NCBI RefSeq assembly: GCF_910594005.1
Contig: NC_057827.1
Coordinates: forward strand, 1,426,001 to 1,490,000
Reading direction: 5' to 3'
From: Cervus elaphus
Lineage: Eukaryota > Chordata > Mammalia > Artiodactyla > Cervidae
Length of the DNA: 64,000 bases
Shown: piece by piece, positions 36,790-48,727 of the stretch
Layout: every line of letters begins with the position of its first letter
Numbering within the stretch: position 1 is the stretch's first letter
Program-made: the position numbers and the translations under genes
Notes under the pieces: model-generated
Told to the model about the DNA's origin: nothing
What the model saw: the letters and a program-made list of their open reading frames with translations, nothing else
Database searches by the model: none

Positions 36790-37584
36790 TAAGGTGGTAT
36801 TCCTCTGGAGTCGAAGCCAGGGACTAACCTCTCATCTCGAGTTGATTTTTGGTCCACGGAGCTCTTTCGTGTTGCTACAGTGACCTCAGGATCCCTCTAG
36901 CCTTGAAACAGTGTTCTTGGGGTTTCTCTGGAGTGCCATCAACGAAATCAAGGCTCCTTTCATGTGTGATGTGCAACACAGAATTGCTCTGCACGCATTG
37001 CAGGGGAATCGGGCCTCATCTCGCGGCGACGGGGAAGGCTCATGGTTTTTCTCGAGTTGCAGCGGGAACCTGGGGTATATTCTCGAGTTACGACGGGGAT
37101 GGCCCTTCCACACATGTGTTTGTTCAGCCACGTCAGGACTCTTGCTAGTTGCGAGACACAACTCGGTATTCTCCTCGAGGCTTGGCAAGGCAATTGGGAC
37201 GCCTCTCCAGCTGAGGCGGGAGACCAAGGGTCCCTTTCCACGTGCCACAGGAATCCTGGGACTCCTATCAAGTTTCACGAGGAGTCAGGCATCGTCTCCT
37301 TTGGAGGCACTGATCTCCGCGTACCTCTGGAGTTTTCAAAGGATGTGAGGCCTCCGGTCGCGATGAGGTGGGGAACTAGGTTTTTCTCTGTGGTCTCCAC
37401 AGGGGATTCAGACATCCTTTCATCTTGGGAGATGCAAGACGAGCCTACATTCAAGTCACTGCAGGGATATCCGGCCTTATTTCGAGTCAGGGCATCGCGG
37501 TGTCCATTCCACTTGAGGCCGCAAACTCAGGGTCCCTCTCACATACCTAGAGCTGAGAGAAGCCTCCTCTTGAGGTGCTTGTGG
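36790..37584 (+). repeat. Monomer 47, type C, second deletion subtype
   Basis: CTTGCTAGTTGCG deletion (795 bp) plus GCATTGCAGG, CACACATGTG and CTCGGTATTC, a set repeated in monomers 71, 75 and 78. Private CATCAACGAAATC and GAGCCTACATTC. Confidence 0.89.
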
Positions 37585-38380
37585 TAAGGTGGTATTCCTC
37601 TGGAGTCGAAGCCAGGGACTAACCTCTAATCTCGAGTTGATTTTTGGTCCACAGAGCTCTTTCGTGTTGCTACAGTGACCTCAGGATCCCTCTAGCCTTG
37701 AAACAGTGTTCTTGGGGTTTCTCTGGAGTGCCATCAAGGAAATCAAGGCTCCTTTCATGTGTGATGTGCAACACGGAATTGCTCTGCACGCAGTGCAGGG
37801 GAATCGGGCCTCATCTCGCGGCGAGGGGGAAGTCTCATGGTTTTTCTCGAGTTGCGGCGGGAACCTGGGGTATATTCTCGAGTTACAACGGGGATGGCCC
37901 TTCGACCCACGTGTTTCTTCAGCGACGTCAGGACTCCTGCCTAGTTGCGAGGGACAACTCTGGATTCTCCTCGAGGCTTGGCAGGGCAATTGGGACGCCT
38001 CTCCAGCTGAGGCGGGAGACCAAGTGTCCCTTTCCAAGTGCCACAGGAATCCTGGGACTCCTATTAAGTTTCACGAGGAGTCAGGCATCGTCTCCTTTGG
38101 AGGCACTGATCTCCGCGTACCTCTGGAGTTTTCAAAGGATGTGAGGCCTCTGGTGGCGATGAGGTGGGGAACTAAGTCTTTCTCTGTGCTTTCCACAGGG
38201 GATTCAGACATCCTTTCGTCTTGGGAGATGCAAGACGAGCCTGCATTGAAGTCACTGCAGGGATATCCGGCCTTATTTCGAGTCAGGGCATCGCGGTGTC
38301 CATTCCACTTGAGGCCGCAAACTCAGGGTCCCTCTCACATACCTAGAGCTGAGAGAAGCCTCCTCTCGAGGTGCTTGTGG
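37585..38380 (+). repeat. Monomer 48, type D
   Basis: Linker CTCTAATCTCG and CACAGAGCTC. D body with TTACAACGGGG, CTTCGACCCAC and CTATTAAG. GGCCTCTGGTGGCG replaces GGCTATCGGTCGCG. Confidence 0.87.
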
Positions 38381-39175
38381 TAAGGTGGTATTCCTCTGGA
38401 GACGAATCCAGGGACTAACCTCTCTTTTCGAGTTGATTTTTGGCCCACAGAGTTCTTTCGTGTTGCTACAGTGACCTCAGGATCCCTCTAGCCTTGAAAC
38501 AGTGTTCTTGGGGTTTCTCTGGAGTGCCATCAAGGAAATCAAGGCTCCTTTCATGTGTGATGTGCAAGACGGAATTGCTCTGCACGCAGTACAGGGGAAT
38601 CGGGCCTCATCTCGCATCGAGGGGAAGTCTCATGGTTTTTCTCGAGTTGCGGCGGGAACCTGGGGTATATTCTCGAGTTACGACGGGGATGGCCCTTCCA
38701 CACACGTGTTTGTTCAGCCACGTCAGGACTCCTGCCTAGTTGCGAGGGACAACTCGGTATTCTCCTCGAGGCTTGGCAGGGCAATTGGAACGCCTCTCCA
38801 GCTGAGGCGGGAGACCAAGGGTCCCTTTCCACGTGCCACAAGAATCCTGGGACTCCTATCAAGTTTCACGAGGAGTCAGGCATCGTCTCCTTTGGAGGCA
38901 CTGATCTCCGCGTACCTCTGGAGTTTTCAAAGGATGTGAGGCCTCCGGTCGCGATGAGGTGGGGAACTAGGTGTTTATCTGTGGTCTCCACAGGGGATTC
39001 AGACATCCTTTCATCTTGGGAGATGCAAGACGAGCCTGCATTCAAGTCACTGCAGGGATATCCGGCCTTATTTCGAGTCAGGGCATCGCGGTGTCCATAC
39101 CACTTGAGGCCGCAAACTCAGGATCCCTCTCACATACCTAGAGCTGAGAGAAGCCTCCTCTTGAGGTGCTAGTGG
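38381..39175 (+). repeat. Monomer 49, type A
   Basis: A with TTGGCCCACAGAG. One G missing in CGAGGGGAAGTC near 38625 (795 bp). CTCGGTATTC otherwise typical of the second C subtype. Ends GTGCTAGTGGTAAGG. Confidence 0.87.
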
Positions 39176-39971
39176 TAAGGTGGTATTCCTCAGGAGTCGA
39201 AGCCAGGGACTAACCTCTCATCTCGTGTTGATTCTTGGTCCACGGAGCTCTTTCGTGTTGCTACAGTGACCTCAGGATCCCTCTACCCTTGAAACAGTGT
39301 TCTTGGGGTTTCTCTGGAGTGCCATCAAGGAAATCAAGGCTCCTTTCATGTGTGATGTGCAACACAGAATTGCTCTGCACGCAGTGCAGGGGAATCGGGC
39401 CTCATCTCGCGGCGAGGGGGAAGTCTCATGGTTTTTCTCGAGTTGCGGCGGGAACCTAGGGTATATTCTCGAGTTACGACGGGGATGGCCCTTCCACACA
39501 CGTGTGTGTTCAGCCACGTCAGGACTCTTGCCTAGTTGCGAGACACAACTCGTGATTCTCCTCGAGGCTTGGCAGGGCAATTGGGACGCCTCTCCAGCTG
39601 AGGCGGGAGACCAAGGGTCCCTTTCCACGTGCCACAGGAATCCTGGGACTCCTATCAAGTTTCACGAGGAGTCAGGCATCGTCTCCTTTGGAGGCACTGA
39701 TCTCCGCGTACCTCTGGAGTTTTCAAAGGATGTGAGGCCTCCGGTCGCGATGAGGTGGGGAACTAGGTCTTTCTCTGTGGTCTCCACAGGGGATTCAGAC
39801 ATCCTTTCATCTTGGGAGATGCAAGACGAGCCTGCATTCAAGTCACTGCAGGGATATCCGGCCTTATTTCTCGTCAGGGCATCGCGGTGTCCATTCCACT
39901 TGAGGCCGCAAACTCAGGGTCCCTCTCACATACCTAGAGCTGAGAGAAGCCTCCTCTTGAGGTGCTTGTGG
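39176..39971 (+). repeat. Monomer 50, chimera B linker / C body
   Basis: B linker with CTCTACCCTTG, then C (CAACACAGAATTG, GCGAGACACAAC). Private ACCTAGGG, CTCGTGATTC and TTTCTCGTC. Confidence 0.87.
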
Positions 39972-40767
39972 TAAGGTGGTATTCCTCTGGAGTCGAAGCC
40001 AGGGACTAACCTCTCATCTCGAGTTGATTTTTGGCCCACGGAGCTCTTTCGTGTTGCTACAGTGACCTCAGGATCCCTCTAGCCTTGAAACAGTGTTCTT
40101 GGGGTTTCTCTGGAGTGCCATCAAGGAAATCAAGGCTCCTTTCATGTGTGATGTGCAACACGGAATTGCTCTGCACGCAGTGCAGGGGAATCGGGCCTCA
40201 TCTCGCGGCGAGGGGGAAGTCTCATGGTTTTTCTCGAGTTGCGGCGGGAACCTGGGGTATATTCTCGAGTTACGACGGGGATGGCCCTTCCACCCACGTG
40301 TTTCTTCAGCGACGTCAGGACTCCTGCCTAGTTGCGAGGGACAACTCTGGATTCTCCTGGAGGCTTGGCGGGGCAATTGGGACGCCTCTCCAGCTGAGGC
40401 GGGAGACCAAGTGTCCCTTTCCAAGTGCCACAGGAATCCTGGGACTCCTATCAAGTTTCACGAGGAGTCAGGCATCGTCTCCTTTGGAGGCACTGATCTC
40501 CGCGTACCTCTGGAGTTTTCAAAGGATGTGAGGCTATCGGTCGCGATGAGGTGGGGAACTAAGTCTTTCTCTGTGCTTTCCACAGGGGATTCAGACATCC
40601 TTTCATCGTGGGAGATGCAAGACGAGCCTGCATTGAAGTCACTGCAGGGATATCCGGCCTTATTTCGCGTCAGGGCATCGCGGTGTCCATTCCACTTGAG
40701 GCCGCAAACTCAGGGTCCCTCTCACATACCTAGAGCTGAGAGAAGCCTCCTCTTGAGGTGCTTGTGG
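39972..40767 (+). repeat. Monomer 51, type D
   Basis: D with CTCCTGGAGGCTTGGCGGGG and CATCGTGGG, both repeated in monomer 55 at offset 3184. Confidence 0.9.
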
Positions 40768-41563
40768 TAAGGTGGTATTCCTCAGGAGTCGAAGCCAGGG
40801 ACTAACCTCTCATCTCGTGTTGATTCTTGGTCCACGGAGCTCTTTCGTGTTGCTACAGTGACCTCCGGATCCCTCTAGCCTTGAAACAGTGCTCTTGGGG
40901 TTTCTCTGGAGTGCCATCAAGGAAATCAAGGCTCCTTTCATGTGTGATGTGCAACACGGAATTGCTCTGCACGCAGTGCAGGGGAATCGGGCCTCATCTC
41001 GCATCGAGGGGGAAGTCTCATGGTTTTTCTCGAGTTGCGGCGAGAACCTGGGGTATATTCTCGAGTTACGACGGGGATGGCCCTTCCACACACGTGTGTG
41101 TTCAGCCATGTCAGGACTCCTGCCTAGTTGCGAGGGACAACTCGGGATTCTCCTCGAGGCTTGGCAGGGCAATTGGGACGCCTCTCCAGCTGAGGCGGGA
41201 GACCAAGGGTCCCTTTCCACGTGCCACAAGAATCCTGGGACTCCTATCAAGTTTCTCGAGGAGTCAGGCATCGTCTCCTTTGGAGGCACTGATCTCCGCG
41301 TACCTCTGGAGTTTTCAAAGGATGTGAGGCCTCCGGTCGCGATGAGGTGGGGAACTAGGTGTTTCTCTGTGGTCTCCACAGGGGATTCAGACATCCTTTC
41401 TTCTTGGGAGATGCAAGACGAGCCTGCATTCAAGTCACTGCAGGGATATCCGGCCTTATTTCGAGTCAGGGCATCGCGGTGTCCATTCCACTTGAGGCCG
41501 CAAACTCAGGATCCCTCTCACATACCTAGAGCTGAGAGAAGCCTCCTCTTGAGGTGCTTGTGG
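40768..41563 (+). repeat. Monomer 52, chimera B linker / A body
   Basis: B linker, CCTCCGGATCC, CAGTGCTCTTGG, CATCGAG, GGCGAGAACC and TTTCTCGAGGAG, then an A end. Copied in monomer 56. Confidence 0.88.
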
Positions 41564-42359
41564 TAAGGTGGTATTCCTCAGGAGTCGAAGCCAGGGACTA
41601 ACCTCTCATCTCGTGTTGATTCTTGGTCCACGGAGCTCTTTCGTGTTGCTACAGTGACCTCAGGATCCCTCTAGCCTTGAAACAGTGTTCTTGGGGTTTC
41701 TCTGGAGTGCCATCAAGGAAATCAAGGCTCCTTTCATGTGTGATGTGCAACACGGAATTGCTCTGCACGCAGTGCAGGGGAATCGGGCCTCATCTTGCGG
41801 CGAGGGGGAAGTCTCATGGTTTTTCTCGAGTTGCGGCGGGAACCTGGGGTATATTCTCGAGTTACGACGGGGATGGCCCTTCCACACACGTGTTTGTTCA
41901 GCCATGTCAGGACTCCTGCCTAGTTGCGAGGGACAACTCGGGATTCTCCTCGAGGCTTTGCAGGGCAATTGGGACGCCTCTCCAGCTGAGGCGGGAGACC
42001 AAGGGTCCCTTTCCACGTGCCACAGGAATCCTGGGTCTCCTATCAAGTTTCTCGAGGAGTCAGGCATCGTCTCCTTTGGAGGCACTGATCTCCGCATACC
42101 TCTGGAGTTTTCAAAGGATTTGAGGCCTCCTGTCGCGATGAGGTGGGGAACTAGGTCTTTCTCTGTGGTCTCCACAGGGGATTCAGACACCCTTTCGTCT
42201 TGGGAGATGCAAGACGAGCCTGCATTCCAGTCACTGCAGGGATATCCGGCCTTATTTCGAGTCAGGGCATCGCGGTGTCCATTCCATTTGAGCCCGCAAA
42301 CTCAGGGTCCCTCTCACATACCTAGAGCTGAGAGAAGCCTCCTCTTGAGGTGCTTGTGG
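41564..42359 (+). repeat. Monomer 53, type B
   Basis: B with CATCTTGCGGCG, TTTCTCGAGGAG and CCATTTGAGCCCG. Copied in monomer 57. Confidence 0.89.
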
Positions 42360-43155
42360 TAAGGTGGTATTCCTCTGGAGACGAATCCAGGGACTAACCT
42401 CTCTTTTCGAGTTGATTTTTGGTCCACAGAGTTCTTTCGTGTTGCTACAGTGACCTCAGGATCCCTCTAGCCTTGAAACAGTGTTCTTGGGGTTTCTCTG
42501 GAGTGCCATCAAGGAAATCAAGGCTCCTTTCATGTGTGATGTGCAAGACGGAATTGCTCTGCACGCAGTGCAGGGGAATCGGGCCTCATCTCGCGGCGAG
42601 GGGGAAGTCTCATGGTTTTTCTCGAGTTGCGGCGGGAACCTGGGGTATATTCTCGAGTTACGACGGGGATGGCCCTTCCACCCACGTGTTTCTTCAGCGA
42701 CGTCAGGACTCCTGCCTAGTTGCGAGGGACAACTCGGGATTCTCCTCGAGGCTTGGCAGGGCAATTGGAATGCCTCTCCAGCTAAGGCGGGAGACCAAGG
42801 GTCCCTTTCCACGTGCCACAAGAATCCTGGGACTCCTATCAAGTTTCACGAGGAGTCAGGCATCGTCTCCTTTGGAGGCACTGATCTCCGCGTACCTCTG
42901 GAGTTTTCAAAGGATGTGAGGCCTCCGGTCGCGATGAGGTGGGGAACTAGGTCTTTCTCTGTGGTCTCCACAGGGGATTCAGACATCCTTTCATCTTGGG
43001 AGATGCAAGACGAGCCTGCATTCAAGTCACTGCAGGGATATCCGGCCTTATTTCTCGTCAGGGCATCGCGGTGTCCATTCCACTTGAGGCCGCAAACTCA
43101 AGGTCCCTCTCACATACCTCGAGCTGAGAGAAGCCTCCTCTTGAGGTGCTTGTGG
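42360..43155 (+). repeat. Monomer 54, chimera A / C end
   Basis: A left part (CAAGACGG) with D-like CTTCAGCGACG, GGAATGCC and CAGCTAAGG, shared with monomer 58. The right part (CTAGGTCTTT, TTTCTCGTC) matches monomer 50. This is the junction of the two 3184-bp copies. Confidence 0.88.
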
Positions 43156-43951
43156 TAAGGTGGTATTCCTCTGGAGTCGAAGCCAGGGACTAACCTCTCA
43201 TCTCGAGTTGATTTTTGGCCCACGGAGCTCTTTCGTGTTGCTACAGTGACCTCAGGATCCCTCTAGCCTTGAAACAGTGTTCTTGGGGTTTCTCTGGAGT
43301 GCCATCAAGGAAATCAAGGCTCCTTTCATGTGTGATGTGCAACACGGAATTGCTCTGCACGCAGTGCAGGGGAATCGGGCCTCATCTCGCGGCGAGGGGG
43401 AAGTCTCATGGTTTTTCTCGAGTTGCGGCGGGAACCTGGGGTATATTCTCGAGTTACGACGGGGATGGCCCTTCCACCCACGTGTTTCTTCAGCGACGTC
43501 AGGACTCCTGCCTAGTTGCGAGGGACAACTCTGGATTCTCCTGGAGGCTTGGCGGGGCAATTGGGACGCCTCTCCAGCTGAGGCGGGAGACCAAGTGTCC
43601 CTTTCCAAGTGCCACAGGAATCCTGGGACTCCTATCAAGTTTCACGAGGAGTCAGGCATCGTCTCCTTTGGAGGCACTGATCTCCGCGTACCTCTGGAGT
43701 TTTCAAAGGATGTGAGGCTATCGGTCGCGATGAGGTGGGGAACTAAGTCTTTCTCTGTGCTTTCCACAGGGGATTCAGACATCCTTTCATCGTGGGAGAT
43801 GCAAGACGAGCCTGCATTGAAGTCACTGCAGGGATATCCGGCCTTATTTCGCGTCAGGGCATCGCGGTGTCCATTCCACTTGAGGCCGCAAACTCAGGGT
43901 CCCTCTCACATACCTAGAGCTGAGAGAAGCCTCCTCTTGAGGTGCTTGTGG
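43156..43951 (+). repeat. Monomer 55, type D (copy of monomer 51)
   Basis: Same CTCCTGGAGGCTTGGCGGGG and CATCGTGGG as monomer 51; no difference found by eye. Confidence 0.9.
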
Positions 43952-44747
43952 TAAGGTGGTATTCCTCAGGAGTCGAAGCCAGGGACTAACCTCTCATCTC
44001 GTGTTGATTCTTGGTCCACGGAGCTCTTTCGTGTTGCTACAGTGACCTCCGGATCCCTCTAGCCTTGAAACAGTGCTCTTGGGGTTTCTCTGGAGTGCCA
44101 TCAAGGAAATCAAGGCTCCTTTCATGTGTGATGTGCAACACGGAATTGCTCTGCACGCAGTGCAGGGGAATCGGGCCTCATCTCGCATCGAGGGGGAAGT
44201 CTCATGGTTTTTCTCGAGTTGCGGCGAGAACCTGGGGTATATTCTCGAGTTACGACGGGGATGGCCCTTCCACACACGTGTGTGTTCAGCCATGTCAGGA
44301 CTCCTGCCTAGTTGCGAGGGACAACTCGGGATTCTCCTCGAGGCTTGGCAGGGCAATTGCGACGCCTCTCCAGCTGAGGCGGGAGACCAAGGGTCCCTTT
44401 CCACGTGCCAAAAGAATCCTGGGACTCCTATCAAGTTTCTCGAGGAGTCAGGCATCGTCTCCTTTGGAGGCACTGATCTCCGCGTACCTCTGGAGTTTTC
44501 AAAGGATGTGAGGCCTCCGGTCGCGATGAGGTGGGGAACTAGGTGTTTCTCTGTGGTCTCCACAGGGGATTCAGACATCCTTTCTTCTTGGGAGATGCAA
44601 GACGAGCCTGCATTCAAGTCACTGCAGGGATATCCGGCCTTATTTCGAGTCAGGGCATCGCGGTGTCCATTCCACTTGAGGCCGCAAACTCAGGATCCCT
44701 CTCACATACCTAGAGCTGAGAGAAGCCTCCTCTTGAGGTGCTTGTGG
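43952..44747 (+). repeat. Monomer 56, B/A chimera (copy of monomer 52)
   Basis: Same private marks as monomer 52. Differs by AATTGCGACG and GTGCCAAAAG. Confidence 0.9.
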
Positions 44748-45543
44748 TAAGGTGGTATTCCTCAGGAGTCGAAGCCAGGGACTAACCTCTCATCTCGTGT
44801 TGATTCTTGGTCCACGGAGCTCTTTCGTGTTGCTACAGTGACCTCAGGATCCCTCTAGCCTTGAAACAGTGTTCTTGGGGTTTCTCTGGAGTGCCATCAA
44901 GGAAATCAAGGCTCCTTTCATGTGTGATGTGCAACACGGAATTGCTCTGCACGCAGTGCAGGGGAATCGGGCCTCATCTTGCGGCGAGGGGGAAGTCTCA
45001 TGGTTTTTCTCGAGTTGCGGCGGGAACCTGGGGTATATTCTCGAGTTACGACGGGGATGGCCCTTCCACACACGTGTTTGTTCAGCCATGTCAGGACTCC
45101 TGCCTAGTTGCGAGGGACAACTCGGGATTCTCCTCGAGGCTTGGCAGGGCAATTGGGACGCCTCTCCAGCTGAGGCGGGAGACCAAGGGTCCCTTTCCAC
45201 GTGCCACAGGAATCCTGGGTCTCCTATCAAGTTTCTCGAGGAGTCAGGCATCGTCTCCTTTGGAGGCACTGATCTCCGCATACCTCTGGAGTTTTCAAAG
45301 GATTTGAGGCCTCCTGTCGCGATGAGGTGGGGAACTAGGTCTTTCTCTGTGGTCTCCACAGGGGATTCAGACACCCTTTCGTCTTGGGAGATGCAAGACG
45401 AGCCTGCATTCCAGTCACTGCAGGGATATCCGGCCTTATTTCGAGTCAGGGCATCGCGGTGTCCATTCCATTTGAGCCCGCAAACTCAGGGTCCCTCTCA
45501 CATACCTAGAGCTGAGAGAAGCCTCCTCTTGAGGTGCTTGTGG
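44748..45543 (+). repeat. Monomer 57, type B (copy of monomer 53)
   Basis: Same as monomer 53 except GGCTTGGCAGG for GGCTTTGCAGG. Confidence 0.9.
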
Positions 45544-46339
45544 TAAGGTGGTATTCCTCTGGAGACGAATCCAGGGACTAACCTCTCTTTTCGAGTTGAT
45601 TTTTGGTCCACAGAGTTCTTTCGTGTTGCTACAGTGACCTCAGGATCCCTCTAGCCTTGAAACAGTGTTCTTGGGGTTTCTCTGGAGTGCCATCAAGGAA
45701 ATCAAGGCTCCTTTCATGTGTGATGTGCAAGACGGAATTGCTCTGCACGCAGTGCAGGGGAATCGGGCCTCATCTCGCGGCGAGGGGGAAGTCTCATGGT
45801 TTTTCTCGAGTTGCGGCGGGAACCTGGGGTATATTCTCGAGTTACGACGGGGATGGCCCTTCCACCCACGTGTTTCTTCAGCGACGTCAGGACTCCTGCC
45901 TAGTTGCGAGGGACAACTCGGGATTCTCCTCGAGGCTTGGCAGGGCAATTGGAATGCCTCTCCAGCTAAGGCGGGAGACCAAGGGTCCCTTTCCACGTGC
46001 CACAAGAATCCTGGGACTCCTATCAAGTTTCACGAGGAGTCAGGCATCGTCTCCTTTGGAGGCACTGATCTCCGCGTACCTCTGGAGTTTTCAAAGGATG
46101 TGAGGCCTCCGGTCGCGATGAGGTGTGGAACTAGGTGTTTCTCTGTGGTCTCCACAGGGGATTCAGACATCCTTTCTTCTTGGGAGATGCAAGACGAGCC
46201 TGCATTCAAGTCACTGCAGGGATATCCGGCCTTATTTCAAGTCAGGGCATCGCGGTGTCCATTCCACTTGAGGTCGCAAACTCAGGATCCCTCTCACATA
46301 CCTAGAGCTGAGAGAAGCCTCCTCTTGAGGTGCTTGTGG
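45544..46339 (+). repeat. Monomer 58, type A
   Basis: Left half as monomer 54 (GGAATGCC, CAGCTAAGG). A end with GAGGTGTGGAAC, TTTCAAGTC and GAGGTCGCAAAC. The end recurs in monomer 63. Confidence 0.88.
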
Positions 46340-47135
46340 TAAGGTGGTATTCCTCAGGAGTCGAAGCCAGGGACTAAGCTCTCATCTCGTGTTGATTCTT
46401 GGTCCACGGAGCTCTTTCGTGTTGCTACAGTGACCTCAGGATCCCTCTACCCTTGAAACAGTGTTCTTGGGGTTTCTCTGGAGTGCCATCAAGGAAATCA
46501 AGGCTCCTTTCATGTGTGATGTGCAACACGGAATTGCTCTGCACGCAGTGCAGGGGAATCGGGCCACATCTCGCGGCGAGGGGGAAGTCTCATGGTTTTT
46601 CTCGAGTTGCGGCGGGAACCTGGGGTATATTCTCGAGTTACGACGGGGATGGCCCTTCCACACACGTGTTTCTTCAGCCATGTCCGGACTCCTGCCTAGT
46701 TGCGAGACACAACTCGGGATTCTCCTCGAGGCTTGGCAAGGCAATTGGGACGCCTCTCCAGCTGAGGCGGGAGACCAAGTGTCCCTTTCCACGTGCCACA
46801 GGATTCCTGGGACTCCTATCAAGTTTCACGAGGAGTCAGGCATTGTCTCCTTTGGAGGCACTGATCTCCGCGTACCTCTGGAGTTTTCAAAGGATGTGAG
46901 GCCTCCGGTCGCGATGAGGTGGGGAACTAGGTCTTTCTCTGTGGTCTCCACAGGGGATTCAGACATCCTTTCATCTTGGGAGATGCAAGACGAGCCTGCA
47001 TTCAAGTCACTGCAGGGATATCCGGCCTTATTTCGCGTCAGGGCATCGCGGTGTCCATTCCACTTGAGGCCGCAAACTCAGGGTCCCTCTCACATACCTA
47101 GAGCTGAGAGAAGCCTCCTCTTGAGGTGCTTGTGG
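45770..47135 (+). repeat. Dispersed duplicate, copy 1 (offset 3980 bp)
   Basis: Most of monomer 58 plus 59, sharing GAGGTGTGGAAC, TTTCAAGTC and CAGCCATGTCCGG with the second copy. Limits approximate. Confidence 0.8.
46340..47135 (+). repeat. Monomer 59, chimera B linker / C body
   Basis: B linker (ACTAAGCTC, CTCTACCCTTG), GGGCCACATCTCGC, CAGCCATGTCCGG, C marks GCGAGACACAAC and TTGGCAAGG, and AGGATTCCTGGG. Copied in monomer 64. Confidence 0.87.
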
Positions 47136-47931
47136 TAAGGTGGTATTCCTCTGGAGTCGAAGCCAGGGACTAACCTCTCATCTCGAGTTGATTTTTGGCC
47201 CACGGAGCTCTTTCGTGTTGCTACAGTGACCTCAGGATCCCTCTAGCCTTGAAACAGTGTTCTTGGGGTTTCTCTGGAGTGCCATCAAGGAAATCAAGGC
47301 TCCTTTCATGTGTGATGTGCAACACGGAATTGCTCTGCATGCAGTGCAGGGGAATCAGGCCTCATCTCGCGGCGAGTGGGAAGTCTTATGGTTTTTCTCG
47401 AGTTGCGGCGGGAACCTGGGGTATATTCTCGAGTTACGACGGGGATGGCCCTTCCATCCACGTATTTCTTCAGCGACGTCAGGACTCCTGCCTAGTTGCG
47501 AGGGACAACTCTGGATTCTCCTCGAGGCTTGGCAGGGCAATTGGGACGCCTCTCCAGCTGAGGCGGGAGACCAAGTGTCCCTTTCCAAGTGCCACAGGAA
47601 TCCTGGGACTCCTATCAAGTTTCACGAGGAGTCAGGCATGGTCTCCTTTGGAGGCACTGATCTCCGTGTACCTCTGGAGTTTTCAAAGGATGTGCGACTA
47701 TCGGTCGCGATGAGGTGGGGAACTAAGTCTTTCTCTGTGCTTTCCACAGGGGATTCAGACATCCTTTCGTCTTGGGAGATGCAAGACGAGCCTGCATTGA
47801 AGTCACTGCAGGGATATCCGGCCTTATTTCGAGTCAGGGCATCGCGGTGTCCATTCCACTTGAGGCCGCAAACTCAGGGTCCCTGTCACATACCTAGAGC
47901 TGAGAGAAGCCTCCTCTTTAGGTGCTTGTGG
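47136..47931 (+). repeat. Monomer 60, type D
   Basis: D with GCATGCAGTG, GAATCAGGCC, GTCTTATGG, CCACGTATTTC, GGCATGGTCTCC, GATGTGCGACTATCGG, CCCTGTCAC and CTCTTTAGG. Confidence 0.88.
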
Positions 47932-48727
47932 TAAGGTGGTATTCCTCTGGAGACGAATCCAGGGACTAACCTCTCTTTTCGAGTTGATTTTTGGTCCACA
48001 GAGTTCTTTCGTGTTGATACAGTGACCTCAGGATCCCTCTATCCTTGAAACAGTGTTCTTGGGGTTTCTCTGGAGTGCCATCAATGAAATCAAGGCTCCT
48101 TTCATGTGTGATGTGCAAGACGGAATTGCTCTGCACGCAGTACAGGGGAATCGGGCCTCATCTCGCGGCGAGGGGGAAGTCTCATGGTTTTTCTCGAGTT
48201 GCGGCGGGAACCTGGGGAATATTCTCGAGTTACGAAGGGGATGGCCCTTCCACCCACGTTTTTGTTCAGCCACGTCAGGACTCCTGCCTAGTTGCGAGGG
48301 ACAACTCGGGATTCTCCTCGAGGCTTGGCAGGGCAATTGGAACGCCTCTCCAGCTGAGGCGGGAGACCAAGGGTCCCTTTCCACGTGCCACAGGAATCCT
48401 GGGACTCCTATCAAGTTTCACGAGGAGTCAGGCATCGTCTCCTTTGGAGGCACTGATCTCCGCGTACCTCTGGAGTTTTCAAAGGATGTGAGGCCTCCGG
48501 TCGCGATGAGGTGGGGAACTAGGTGTTTCTCTGTGTTCTCCACAGGGGATTCAGACATACTTTCTTCTTGGGAGATGCAAGACGAGCCTGCATTCAAGTC
48601 ACTGCAGGGATATCCGGCCTTATTTCGTGTCAGGGCATCGCGGTGTCCATTCCACTTGAGGCCGCAAACTCAGGATCCCTCTCACATACCTAGAGCTGAG
48701 AGAAGCCTCCTCTTGAGGTGCTTGTGG
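47932..48727 (+). repeat. Monomer 61, type A
   Basis: A with TTGATACAG, CATCAATGAAATC, GGGGAATATTC, CGAAGGGG, CACGTTTTTG, GTGTTCTCC, ACATACTTTC and TTTCGTGTC. Confidence 0.88.

Larger units (their letters stand above)
39646..42829 (+). repeat. Four-monomer block, copy 1 (3184 bp)
   Basis: End of monomer 50 through the left half of 54. Limits are uncertain within about 120 bp of shared sequence. Confidence 0.87.
42830..46013 (+). repeat. Four-monomer block, copy 2 (3184 bp)
   Basis: End of monomer 54 through the left half of 58. Five differences seen: CTCAAGGTCC, CATACCTCGAG, AATTGCGACG, GTGCCAAAAG and GGCTTGGCAGG. Confidence 0.87.
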
